64,000 nucleotides of DNA from Allacma fusca (Eukaryota; Arthropoda; Collembola; Symphypleona; Sminthuridae): NCBI GenBank assembly GCA_947179485.1, contig OX359250.1:18582539-18646538 (forward strand), written 5' to 3'. Below, piece after piece: positions 31,997 through 42,716 of this stretch. The notes beneath the pieces were generated by a model. That model was not told the DNA's origin. It searched no databases and saw nothing but the letters and a program-made list of their open reading frames with translations. Each line of letters starts with the position of its first letter. The first letter of the stretch is position 1. The translations under genes and the position numbers were made by a program.

Positions 31997-32575
31997 ATGA
32001 CCAGCAACAATCCCCAGTCCCCGCCTGTGTACCCTTATGTGCCAGGCATTGTCCAATACCCGACAACTCTGGGCATCAATCCTGCCATTCGACTCTCCGA
32101 CAACCCCTGGACGGAATTAATCAAAGTTTATCTCCCCGGAACCCCGGACACGCTAATCTGTTGCCCAGTATCCATTTGCACAGTTCAAATATTTCCCTAT
32201 CAATTTGCCGACGCGTCTGGGAACGAACTCAGTTGTTACGACTCCTCAATTCCTATTCTGAAGAGGACCTTCCGCCATGTTGCTGTGGGAATTGTATTGC
32301 CGGACCAAATTCCCTCTCTTCTGGACCAGTTGAGCGCAACTTACTTCCAGGCAACAGTGAAACAATCCCAAATGTGGAACGAATTTCTCCTTCAACTACG
32401 CGACGCCCCACCGAATTACGTCTCAGCGACGCCCGTTATTTCCATCGATCCGCAAATTCGGTTCGAACAAATATCTCGGGCATGTTTGGAATCAGCCAAC
32501 ATTTGTGCAATCCAAACCCGTCGATCCAATTTTTCCAATTATTTACAATTTCTCGACAATTACATAAGTAAATAA
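31997..32575 (+). CDS. Unidentified third ORF of the Ty3/gypsy element
   Basis: 192 codons, starting 5 bases after the pol stop in a different frame. There is no signal peptide, membrane segment or furin-like site, so it is not a typical env. It is Pro- and Ile-rich at the start and mixed alpha/beta in composition. The last 15 or so codons lie in the surviving part of the 3' LTR, so the natural C-terminus is probably lost at the deletion joint near 32531. The +2 frame over the same DNA (31915-32571) is also open. Function unknown. Confidence 0.5.
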   Translation: MTSNNPQSPPVYPYVPGIVQYPTTLGINPAIRLSDNPWTELIKVYLPGTPDTLICCPVSICTVQIFPYQFADASGNELSCYDSSIPILKRTFRHVAVGIVLPDQIPSLLDQLSATYFQATVKQSQMWNEFLLQLRDAPPNYVSATPVISIDPQIRFEQISRACLESANICAIQTRRSNFSNYLQFLDNYISK

Positions 32576-32620
32576 TCCAGGAGTTAGGATTTCATGGTAT
32601 GACCATAACCTACTCTTACA
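32532..32620 (+). repeat. Truncated 3' LTR (89 bp)
   Basis: Matches 25975-26063 of the 5' LTR over its whole length and ends in the same CTTACA followed by the ATAT target duplication. The first 429 bp of the LTR are missing; the joint lies in a short T run (TTTTTCCAATT against GATTTCCAATT), which suggests a microhomology deletion. Confidence 0.75.
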
Positions 32621-33410
32621 ATATTTCATTTATCAACGCTTTGAGTAAAAATGGAGCTAGATCATTTTTAACTAAAGCTGCAACTTTAGTTTTTCCTAAA
32701 CTCAATAAAACCGTTCTTTTGAAATATTAGTCTCACCAAACTAGAAAGACATTCTAAACTTCCGCAAGATTGGTGATCCTCATCCATGATACACCAGGGA
32801 AAATTCAGAAGTAGTAGTTTTGTCATCACTGTTTTAATGCTTGAAACACACAAATTTTTTTTGGCTCACGTGTTTAGCATCTGTTTTATGATTTTCTGTC
32901 AAAATATAATTTTTAAAATCCGTGATACCACCAAACAACTTGTATCAAATCTAGATGTTACACCAAAATAACTTCTCCTATGCTGCTACACTTTCCAACT
33001 CCACACTGTAAAGAACTATTCTTAGGCATTCCAAAAATCCAATAAAGATTATTTTTAGCGGTTTCGACAACCCGAAACAAAACATTCTAACTAAACTTTT
33101 AATATGAGCGCATGTACTTGTTAGATATCATAAACTGTTATTGGTAATTGGAAATCAACTCTGTAAGAACTGTAATGTCGAACTTTACGAAATTCAACCG
33201 TTCAAAATTAAAACATTAGCACCATTTTACATAAGGGTTCATGTGTATACAGTTTCTATTAGTATTACAATGAACTTTATGAAAAGTAATGACAAATTTT
33301 TTGACACCGAAATACTACAAATAAATTACTTTGTCAGCTACTTTGAAATCAGGACTAAATTCAAGTTCATCAAGTGACCCTAGGTCAAATCAGGACTTCT
33401 GGGCACCCTG

Positions 33411-34228
33411 GTAGTCGGAGTGGGACCGGGTATTTATCAAATATTAATGAGTATTTTTTAAATATTGTTTACAAACATCAAAAACAGAATGACTATTACT
33501 AATGTGATGTTTTTAAAATTGCGATTCTAAGAATTTGACATCAAAATGCGATAATATTACTCCGAAGCCAACTCCCAATGCGTATTACTTTTTCAAACAA
33601 ATATGTGCAACAATGCACAAATACAGAAAAAATTTCTCACAGCATTCCAAACAAGTTCCTCAATTTATTTTTATACACTAATTGAGCATAACATGACTAC
33701 AATATTCAGGTTATATACAGATAGATTTTTACTTGTAATGCAACAACAGAATAATTTATGTTTGCTATTGAATTCCACAGAAAATTTGACGGGATGGATT
33801 TGTTGCAAGTGGATGGACGGAACGGAATGTGTGCAAGTGTCTTGGGCACATTTCATTCAGTCCCGATACTTGGACACTTTCCACCTCGTCCCGCCACTTG
33901 GACCCATTCCGCCCTGTCCCCCATTTTGTTGACTCAGCTTGCCAGCCACCAGTCCCGCCAACCCTGCATTTTATTGCCTCATCGCGGCCTCTGCCAGTCT
34001 CGGATTTTATTGAAAACGTGCAACTTGAAACTTGATATTGACGGATAAATAAATGTTCGCATCTCAAAAACTCAATGTTTTATGAAAGTTAAGATGGGAA
34101 ATGTCAAGTCATATAATCAACAGTTCTCTCGCTTTTTTTATGTTTCGCCGACTTTTGAAAATTTCTTCCAGGGAGAGGCTGGGTTGGCCAGCTCACGCAA
34201 ACTCTCAATTCAATCTTGAGTCGATAGT
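33411..34228. other. Non-coding; contains one hAT-like terminus with a GGGAC/CCGCCAC word region
   Basis: About 33830-33966 is built of TTGGACAC, CCCGCCACTTGG and GTCCCG words and ends CCAACCCTG at 33958-33966, the same terminal 9 bp as at 228-236. No matching left end or 8-bp duplication was found, so it is probably a solo end or a truncated element. The rest is AT-rich with nothing recognised. Confidence 0.4.
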
Positions 34229-34596
34229 TTACAAGGTTTCCTTGTAAGTCAGAAATAGACGGAATAACTCCAGTTGTAATTCGTCCTCTGGAGGTTCAGA
34301 AATGCAGTTCAATGCAACCCAGTTTTTATTATGGATAAACCCCAGTACCAACGCTAGGATGGAGATTATTTTCGTAACGCTTTCTTGGGGCAAAATGTGA
34401 TTTCGTTCCTGAAGAATCCCGACGAAGTCATTTCCACCTACATAAATGAAAAAGCAACGACCGAGAAACTTCTGCTGGAAATCATATTTGCTTTCATCGG
34501 GCCTTGAAACAATCCGTCGAAGCATTTGGGAATCTGCGAAATTTTCTATATTTGCCTTCAATGCAACTGTTCCAACGTAGTTCTGTATCCTTCCAT
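34229..34596 (-). pseudogene. Fragment resembling a GDSL/SGNH-type lipase
   Basis: Reading from an acceptor (ATCGACAG) at 34597, about 120 codons stay open: a DGRIQNYVG start like the GR-x-N block of GDSL esterases, then FIYVGGNDF, which has the G-x-N-D oxyanion block, then a hydrophobic-helical stretch to a stop at 34229-34231. The catalytic GDS exon and the C-terminal D-x-x-H block are not seen nearby. It may be one exon of a scattered gene or a gene fragment. Family call is by motif only. Confidence 0.35.
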
Positions 34597-34809
34597 CTGT
34601 CGATATCTCTCAAACTGCGACGAGTTGTAACTTATGATTTTACTTGCAATTTATCTAAGTGACTGGTTCGATATTTTATAAGTTAGGCACCCATTCACCC
34701 AGGAATTGGTTAATTTTCTTGTCAAACCAAGGCAACATACATACATTTATGCAATCTAAACTAACTTGAGATACAAGTATTTTAGCTCTGATAGCGGATA
34801 TTTAATTAC

Positions 34810-34992
34810 CTGGTGATTACAATACTCCAAACGACCAAACTGGTCATCCGATGTAAGAACATTTTCGTTGGATAAAAATGTCGTTCTACCGTTCCAAGTC
34901 CCTGAAATTGTACATCGTTCGCACCCGTTGTACGAATTGAAGCTAACACACCCTTTAATATAACTTCTTGCGCGTGCATCGGCCACAATACA
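34810..34992 (-). pseudogene. Transposase-like fragment (DxRARSxIK ... YNGCERC motif)
   Basis: About 60 codons ending at a good donor (CACCAG|GTAATT). The ADARARSYIKG and SYNGCERCT segments resemble the D-A-P-A-R-x-x-I-K ... G-Y-x-G-C-x-x-C motif common in large arthropod transposase-derived proteins. An in-frame TGA precedes it at about 34993, so it is one exon or a truncated remnant. The exact superfamily is not established. Confidence 0.4.
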
Positions 34993-35204
34993 TCAAACTG
35001 GAAATTCAAATTTATAATTTATAACGAATAGGGATTGATCTTAAGACTGGTCCAATTTGTCCAAAATAGGAATAAATTGCTTTCAAGAAGATTTTGTAAG
35101 GGGCACCCCATCAGCCCTAATTGCTACCGTTAAAGTAGAATCAGAATGTAAATTTTCAAATTAAGCAATTCGTAGTAACAAGATTCTACGTAATCCCGAC
35201 TTAG

Positions 35205-36060
35205 CGCTTGAAATTATGTGACGGGCTAGGCCGACGTAAGTTCGCTCGTAGGAGCCGGAGAGAGAGGTAGTGGCTGTCAGTGGCTCTCTTATCTCACCAA
35301 CCTACAGCTAGGGGGACGCATAACATTCGTTAGTCCAAAAGCCCTCTGGTCCTATATGGACAGTGACTGCGGACTGCCGAGTTCAGTGCCCGTACCTGTG
35401 CCGGAGGATCCTCACTGACCCGGGATCCAAGGGCTAAATCCGGAGTAGGGAACTGCACAGGTAAGGTTTGCACTAACTACATACCATTTGTGTAGTGTGC
35501 TGCGGCTGTATGGGCGTTGAGCGTGTACCGGCAATCCGGGGATGCAAAACGTACATGCAGGTTGCGGCATACCTATGCAAAGTAGTTGCCTTCCTTTCCT
35601 GACTCTGGATAGGGCTGATAGGTAAACTCGTGCAGATCTGCATGACTCTGCCTCTGCCGTTCTTGGAACATTGGACCGGGGGTAAAGACCCTACGTTGGA
35701 GCTCATATGGTTTGGTAAACTAAAGAATTATAAATGCTGGTGACTGACAACGGGGTGTATATATACGAAACCATCAGATCACCAGCAAACCTTAAATCTT
35801 TGCATAGATTATGCAAGGGCAGCTCCGACCTTGCAAGAAGAGCGGTAAGGTAAGGTAAATCGGACATGCTGCAAACCAAAGCATGCCACATAATATATGT
35901 GCGACCATGCGATATGCTAGTCCGTATATTAAGCAATGCAAGTAACTGGGCGAGTGCAATAAGGCTTGAGCGCCTCCTACGGAAAACCACACTGGGTAGA
36001 CTTGGGTCCCATCAAATAGATACATATATACATAGGTCGACGTAGCAGAACTCACCATTA
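35205..36060. other. GC-richer island, unidentified
   Basis: Clearly richer in G+C than its neighbours, with phrases such as GAGCCGGAGAGAGAGG, CTGACCCGGGATCC and GGACCGGGGGTAAAGACCC. No open frame in it has a recognisable domain and no tRNA or rRNA is apparent. The composition suggests a transposable-element UTR or a horizontally moved fragment, which I cannot decide. Confidence 0.35.
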
Positions 36061-38918
36061 TCCATTTTTACGATACTAATTTTGTTTGTAAAAGTACCTA
36101 ACAATGTGCGAGCAAGTTTCGCTTCTGGGAGTCGAAGCTATAGAATTCGAAGAAGATATTTAACGGCAACTTGTGAGTCACATTGTGACTTATGGACCAT
36201 TTTGCCAATTGACCAATGTTTCAAAGTTATCGTCTCCGAATTCTAAATTTTCATCATTATCGTCTTCAGAAGTGGTTACCATAGTATCTGTTTTGTATTG
36301 TAAACTTAAATTATTATTTCTTAGACAGTCAGTTCCGTTTAATGTATCTACGGCAGGAGAATTTTTTTAAATTGTTTAAAATATTTGTAACGTAAACTTG
36401 TGTTTGCTTTCGTCGAGACCGTCTAGAACTTACATCCATGCCTGTAGCCTAAATTCGAACTTACATACATTAGTAATTAAAAATGAATTTCAGCACACTT
36501 TGAAACTTCTACGCAGCAAAACTTAAATAGCGGATTTAAATACTCGTTTAGTGCGACAGTCACTGGCACCTCTGAACTAAATCTGACAAGCAGTTTCCAC
36601 TTCAGATTCTGAGCAGCAAAAATCCTCAACGCTAGAAATTGCACCTGTTACACAAATAATTAATAGATGGAATTATGGAGAATTATCAAGGGAAAAAGAG
36701 TCGAACTTAAGTTTTAAGCAGTAATTGTATATTCTGGATTATTTATGAATAACGAAGGATATGTGACCTAATTTTCAATTTCGGAAATCAAAATTTCCCT
36801 AGTCTTCCAGAAAATGATGTCTTTAATGCCAATGCGAAAACAGTTTACCCAAGACCCGTGCGGTTGTCACTTGAAACGTTTTCCCTCCAACCGATATGCA
36901 ACAGGTTTTCTGTAAAGAATTGAAAATATTATCCTGAATTTAAGATATTTAAGCTTTTAAATATGTGTAAATATGTCATTTTAATCAGGTTACAAACAAT
37001 TTATCAATTTTACAATTCCTGTTCCACTTGGAAAGGCATTTCAAATGGACACTCGTCTCGATCGGTTACGTTGCACGAAATGGCCCGTAACATTTCAATA
37101 TCAATTCTAATCACGTGTAACTCACCAAGAACAACCTTCTGAGAGCCTATTCAAGAAACATTATTTTATGAACATTGGAAAAACTTGTTTACACATTGTA
37201 AAACCATTTATAAATGACTCACGGCGTAAGTCTTCAAAGAATTTCCGTGAAAATGTTTAAAACTCATCTGGTCTAAGGTTTTACCGTACTTACCAATGTT
37301 TGATGTATTTAAAATTGATTCAATAGATCTTCGTGAGTAGTTTTCTAGAATTTTGCTCGAATCATTTGAATCCAAATTAGAAACGGGAGTTGATTCTGTA
37401 GATTGATTTGGGGAAATCAGGTTATAAATGGTCTGCACTCTCCTAGGAGAATTTCCTTGGTGATGAATGTCCTTCACACCAGATAATTCCTTTCTAGAAC
37501 CAAAAACGTAATGACTGTATATAGTATTTTTCATTTCCGGGTATTTTACAATAAATTAAAAATGAATAATATTAAAACAGACATTTTGAGTAATTACTAC
37601 CTAATAAGTTGTAATAAATACTAATAACGCTAATAAAATTGTAATTACTAACGTATTACCCGTAAAGATTGGAGTAAGTTCTGAAAACTTATAGTGACCC
37701 TCTGACACAACAATTTCGTTGTCAGAACTACTGGGACTTCCTTTAACCCACTTCTTGACTCATTCCTTGGGTTGTACACATTTCGGACTGAATACTTCTC
37801 GGGGCTTTCTCTCTCGTTTTGAAGACCCGCCTTCGTTTTCCGTCCCGGTTCCCGAAGTGGAGCTGTAAAGCAATTTTTTTATTTTTGCTTCGCTTTCATG
37901 AAATCATCTGCACTATTTTATTAATTTTCATCAACAGTTAACAATCTGGTCAATATTGTGGGAAGCAATGCTTTTAAAAAATACAGTAAATAAGGAAACA
38001 ACAATTAGTTTTCCAAATTATAAACTAATAATTCTAGTAAAATCAGTAGTTTTAATGCCTGACCTGTTGCATAATGAATCCTTCAAATCTCGTATTCAGC
38101 CCAGGATTTTGCTTGGATCTTAAAGTAGTAATTCCTTTGCGAATGTCATCTGGGAATTTTCAAATGGTCAATCCATGTGTTCGGAAAACTTAACCACACA
38201 AAATGAACTTAACGTTTTCTGCCCACTCATAATTAAAAATAATTACTGACACAAAACTCAACTAGTCAACATTCAATTCACAACGAAAATTTGCTGATTG
38301 TGCGCCCATTATGGCTGACTGATATGCAGCTATCGGGAGTAGTGTAACGTATTGCAATAGTACGCACACGTTAATTGTTTTTGCCGGGACTACATTAAAG
38401 ACAAACTATTGTCAATGATACTCGAGCCTTAGTGTATGAATACATTGTTTACGCATATGAAAAATCGCAGTACGGCTGTCTTAACCATCGCCATCGCCTT
38501 CGCTCTCCCGACGGCTTGTTGATCTAACGCTTTTAGCAAGAATATTATTTTATTATTCATGACCAACCGGTATGTTGGTCCAATGAATTCCCTCCATTCA
38601 TTGATGATGTAGCCACCTCAAAAGCAACTAGGCCAGTATAACACACAACGAAACTTTGCAGACTGGGTTAATACTAGTGATCTGTCAGCTTTGCCGTCGA
38701 ATCGTCAAAAAGAGGCTTAATTTTGCTAACCAAAATGGAAAAGAAGACGGCTCCGGTTTGTGATGCTTAAGCTTATTATTTATTTGATTATCGACTATTT
38801 AATAGTTTTATGATGATCTAATAATGTATGAAACTAATTAATATTAATAATGTGAGGTTTATACTGCGATTCACCTAAGGGCATCATAGAGTATCCAATT
38901 AATTACTCTTTTGTTTAT
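36061..38918. other. No supported gene; one low-complexity minus-strand ORF
   Basis: A 108-codon minus-strand frame at 37208-37534 and a neighbouring Ser/Lys-rich stretch (about 37663-37863, minus) look like disordered parts of an accessory protein often paired with transposase-like genes, but no domain can be named. The rest is AT-rich. Confidence 0.3.
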
Positions 38919-39398
38919 TTGTATTTAAAACCAACAGCTGGATCGATGGGTACTCCAAAGAAAAAGTCCAAACGATGCTGTTATTACGATTTCGACTGGG
39001 AAACGCAATCTGAATTTAAGGATTGGATACGGAAGTGCACTTATGAGTTCAGTGTTGGATGCTTAATATGGAATTCCGTAATTAAAGTCCAGTATGAAGT
39101 CAGGAGGGCTTTAACTACACACATGGAAAGTAAGTCGAATTCGACAAAGAGTTACGTTCGAAAATCCGACTCACCAGAAGAACTTCAAGTTATCAAGATA
39201 GAAGTAACAAGCATCGGTCAGAGCTACAAAAGTTTGGATTCTCGGTACATATTAGTTCCTGCTTTATTTAAAGATCATTGGCCTCTCATGCCCTTCAGAA
39301 CCAAGCCAACAGGAATTGTAACAAACGTGTTAGGTACCGAAGCTGAATCCGTGCTATTTAAACTGCTTCGAGAATCTAAATATTTTAGCATTGCATAG
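38919..39398 (+). pseudogene. hAT-type transposase N-terminal remnant (BED-finger-like region)
   Basis: A 159-codon frame preceded by a possible acceptor (ACCAACAG). It reads like the N-terminus of hAT transposases: a KKKSKRCC start, FDWE...FKDWIRKCTYEFSVGC where a BED finger C-x2-C would be, HMESKSN in the position of the H-x3-5-H pair, then a linker and KLLRESKYFSIA, like the start of the hAT catalytic block, before a stop. The second zinc-ligand pair is degraded and the catalytic domain is missing. Confidence 0.45.
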
Positions 39399-39607
39399 GA
39401 TGTCACAAATAACTAGCACGTAAAAACAGGAATAAGTTGCTCGAAAGTAGCAGCAGACTTGCGCTTTTCTGCAACTCGGCCGTTCACAGAATTGCATTAC
39501 ACTGCTGAAGCCTGAAGCATATTCAGAGCGGGGAGTATAGTATTAATGTACATATGTGCCGAAACTACTTAATAATTATAGAGTACTCAACCACACTGAC
39601 TCTGACT

Positions 39608-41283
39608 CAGTGCTCGGACTGGGTACGGGTAATACTCGGGTAAATGGGTACGGGTACAGGTATGGGTACTACCCGGGTACAGAAGTTGCGTACTCGCAAG
39701 TACGCGGGTACTACCCGGGTACTCTTGATTTTAGGCAATAAAGTGGGTACAGGTACGGGTACGGTTTTGGGTACTCACTCAGTGGCAATCGGGTAGTACC
39801 CAATGGGTACGGGTATCACTATGTAAAATGCCTGTACTCGAGTTTTTTGTGTACTTTTAGGATTCCTGTGGCTAACAATAAGACCTACCAACCGTGGAGT
39901 TGCTTATTTCGTAGTATACAGATACTTGCGTTAGTGACATAGCCAAGTGGCTCCGTCTCATTTATGATTACGTGGCTGTTGCAATCTAACGCTTCTAATA
40001 ATTCATCCAAGGAATCTAATAAAGAAATAGAGCGTAGAGTCAGTGAAATCATCTGTTTATCGACTTAAATAGTGAAGCTCATCAACGAAGAATTTCAAGA
40101 GGGAAGTTCTTGGGATTCAATTTAATTAGCTTCATTGGGAGCGTAACATTACAATTATTTGAAGACGTATTACGAGATAAGATCGGAATAAATATACATT
40201 TATTAGCAGGTCCATTTCTTAACGTTACAAGTACCCAGGGTTGCCCATTTGAAAACGCCAAGGCATTTTATGCAGGCAATTTGAGCATTTTCAATTCTGG
40301 GTATTTATGACACTTTGAGTATTTATTGAGGTGAATATTTATAACATTTTAGAATGAAAAATATCATTCCTTGCACGCAATATTTATGTTTCAGTCCCTT
40401 TGAATAATCTTGATAATTTTGATGTTAAAAGAACTTGACAGACATCAGAACTTGGCGTTCAAAACTTCCATGGGGTTGCATATTAGGCCTATTTTCCTGC
40501 ATTTTTCGAAAATCTCCGTCTCGGGCTTTATAAATGTGAGAGACAGTTTACGAATGTTTGTTTTATAAAGCTGTAATATAAAATGAATATTCAATATTGC
40601 CTCCCACAATGATTTCCTGAAACCGCAATATTTGATTTGGAAAAATTATTTTTTCGGTATAACATTTTCTATACACAGAGTTCGATTAGCCGGAAAAAAA
40701 TTGTTTCTTGTTCTCCAAGTTGAAAAGCAAGTTATGGAGAGTTTAGTATTAAAAAATCCGTCCCAATTCCAATTAGTGAGAACACATTTCATTTTATTCG
40801 GCAAGTTATTATTTTGGGGTAGTAGGATTTGAATTTCGTCAGTGTTTATTACACAAATCCCAAAATGCCTTAAATAATTTTTTCAAAAAATTCAAATAGG
40901 ATGTCTTTAACGCCCATGGAAAATTCCTAAAATCCCGGACACTTTTAATGGAGGTCAACAAATTGACAACTAAAAATTTTTCAGCTGGGCAGCCTAATGT
41001 CGTCGGGGATTTTAAATCGGCCAAACTTCCAGTACCCGAGTAATACCCGGGTACACACAATAGATACTCGGGTACGGGTACAGGTTTTGGATTCATTACG
41101 TGCACGGGTAAATTGTGGGTACAGGTACTACATTGTATTTTCAGGTACGGGTACGGGTACTGAAATAATTTACCCGGGTACTCGGGTATGGGTACGGGTA
41201 TAGGTACAGCATTTTGTAGTACCTGATATTCGGGTACGGGTATGGGTAGTGGTACACGGTTTCTGTACTTAGTCCGAGCACTG
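39608..41283. mobile_element. hAT-type MITE with GGGTAC word repeats
   Basis: 1,676 bp with TIRs CAGTGCTCGGACT and AGTCCGAGCACTG and a perfect 8-bp target duplication CTCTGACT (39600-39607, 41284-41291). Subterminal regions 39620-39830 and 41030-41260 are made of GGGTAC, CGGGTAC and the palindrome ACCCGGGT. The interior is AT-rich and non-coding, so non-autonomous. Confidence 0.9.
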
Positions 41284-41439
41284 CTCTGACTCTATGTATA
41301 TCAGTGCTACCCATATAGTAATTATTACTCGTGGTGAGAAGAGAATGATGGATTTTGGTAATGGCTAAGGTTTTGGCCTTTACCTTAAGTCCATCATTAT
41401 CATTTTATCTTTACATCTTATCATCTCATTATGTTTTAT

Positions 41440-42078
41440 CCATCACATTTTATCTTTTTTTAGATGTTTTTGTACTTAGACAAGAAGATAATTCAATTAA
41501 ATCCAAAATATATCGAAAGAATACACATAAGGACATATATTTGCATTACCAATCCTACCATAATCAATCTAATAAAATTTCAGTTATTGATATTTTACTA
41601 TTCAGAGCCTTTTCTGTTTGCCATAAAGATTATTTAAATGATGAAATCCTACATGTAAAGAACATTCTACAACAAAATGGATATCCATCAAACCTCATTT
41701 CGAGACGATTAAAAAGAATGCATCTTAAATTCAAAACACCTAACCTACACAACTCAGCGAAAATCATCAATCAATCAAATCACAAGAAATGATCAGTCTC
41801 TAATAATAACCGACTCTCAACTTGACATGAAAATAGAAGAAAGAGCCGAAGAATCCCAACAAGACACCGGGGTTCCGATTCCATTTATAGGTCATTTATC
41901 CAATAAGATTGCAGGATTATTAAGAAGAAAATTTCAATGGAGAATAACTTTCTTACCCAGTAAGAAAATTAAAAGTATGCTCAACAGAATAAAAGACAAG
42001 GAAGAAAGCGAAACCCATGTCATATATCGATTTCCATGTAATTCCTGTGACAAGATTTATTACGGTGAAACTTATAAT
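41440..42078 (+). pseudogene. Penelope-like retroelement remnant (RT end plus GIY-YIG start)
   Basis: The frame ending at 41792 contains FLDVFVLRQ and IYRKNTHKDIYLHYQS, then LLFRAFSVCH and LQQNGYPSNLI, the order found after the RT palm in Penelope-like elements. It shifts frame at about 41775 and continues (PFIGHLSNKIAGLLRRKF, then KDKEESETHVIYRFPCNSC) into CDKIYYGETYN, the first half of a GIY-YIG endonuclease. The RT core is absent upstream, and the endonuclease is cut by the insertion at 42079. Confidence 0.75.
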
Positions 42079-42708
42079 CAAGGATGGGAAATCCGAAAAA
42101 TATGAATTCTAATTCAATTGAGTATTCGTTCATTATGAATTCCGATTTGAATATTTATTTGAATAATCCTGGTATACTGAAAATACAAAGAATTTAATTA
42201 CGAAAAAAGTTCAACCTTAGAAGCATGATATCATCAATGTTTTGGGAAGCTAGTTTCCCCGTAGGTCATTAAGTATAATTTTAAGAGCTGAAAAAACACA
42301 TTCAACTGATATTTGAACTCCAAGATTACTAATTTTCTTTCGGCCCATTTTTAGTTACCTATAAAAATTTTAGTATCAACGATTTAAATTACCTGAGTAA
42401 TTAACTTGTAGGACAAACAATAATTTTGAGCACAACCATTAAAAACCTCCGTTGTAAGTAAAAAATTGCAACAATTTTAAATTTATATTTAAGTATGTAC
42501 ACTTGGTGAAATATACCATTGAAAACAATACTTTATTTTAATCGGAATTCAGTAAAAAATATTTGAATACCAATTCCGATTCCAAAAAATTTTTTGAATG
42601 CGATTTTGAATTATAATACTTCCTGGGAATTATTTGGAATTCCAATATGAATTAAAATCATCAAATTTTCGAATATAATTCCGATCCCGATACCGATTCC
42701 CATCCTTG
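42079..42708. mobile_element. hAT-type MITE with GAATTCC/GATTCC words, inserted in the Penelope-like remnant
   Basis: 630 bp with TIRs CAAGGATGGGAA and TTCCCATCCTTG and a perfect 8-bp target duplication CTTATAAT (42071-42078, 42709-42716). Subterminal regions carry GAATTC, GATTCC, ATTCCGAT and TTGAAT variants. Non-coding. Confidence 0.88.
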
Positions 42709-42716
42709 CTTATAAT

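Larger units (their letters stand above)
25546..32620 (+). mobile_element. Ty3/gypsy-class LTR retrotransposon with truncated 3' LTR
   Basis: 7.1 kb: 5' LTR, primer-binding site, gag, pol (protease-RT-RNase H-integrase order, so Ty3 type), an extra ORF and a partial 3' LTR. A 4-bp target duplication ATAT lies at 25542-25545 and 32621-32624. The 3' LTR keeps only the last 89 bp and gag has a frame break, so this copy cannot be complete, although pol is one intact frame. Confidence 0.85.
24803..33410. mobile_element. DNA-transposon-like interval with 13-bp TIRs, hosting a nested LTR element
   Basis: CAGGGTGCCCAGA at 24803-24815 and its exact inverse TCTGGGCACCCTG at 33398-33410 bracket the interval; the flanking 8-mers (GATGGTGG and GTAGTCGG) match at only four positions, so a target duplication is not supported. 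Subtracting the nested LTR element leaves about 1.5 kb of AT-rich, non-coding interior (24816-25545, 32621-33397). The CAGGGT terminus resembles the hAT-like ends elsewhere in the window. Confidence 0.5.

Noticed and set aside
39620..39830. GGGTAC and similar arrays as a CRISPR-like or telomeric array
   Set aside because: No regular spacers, units are degenerate and they lie symmetrically inside TIRs with an 8-bp duplication.
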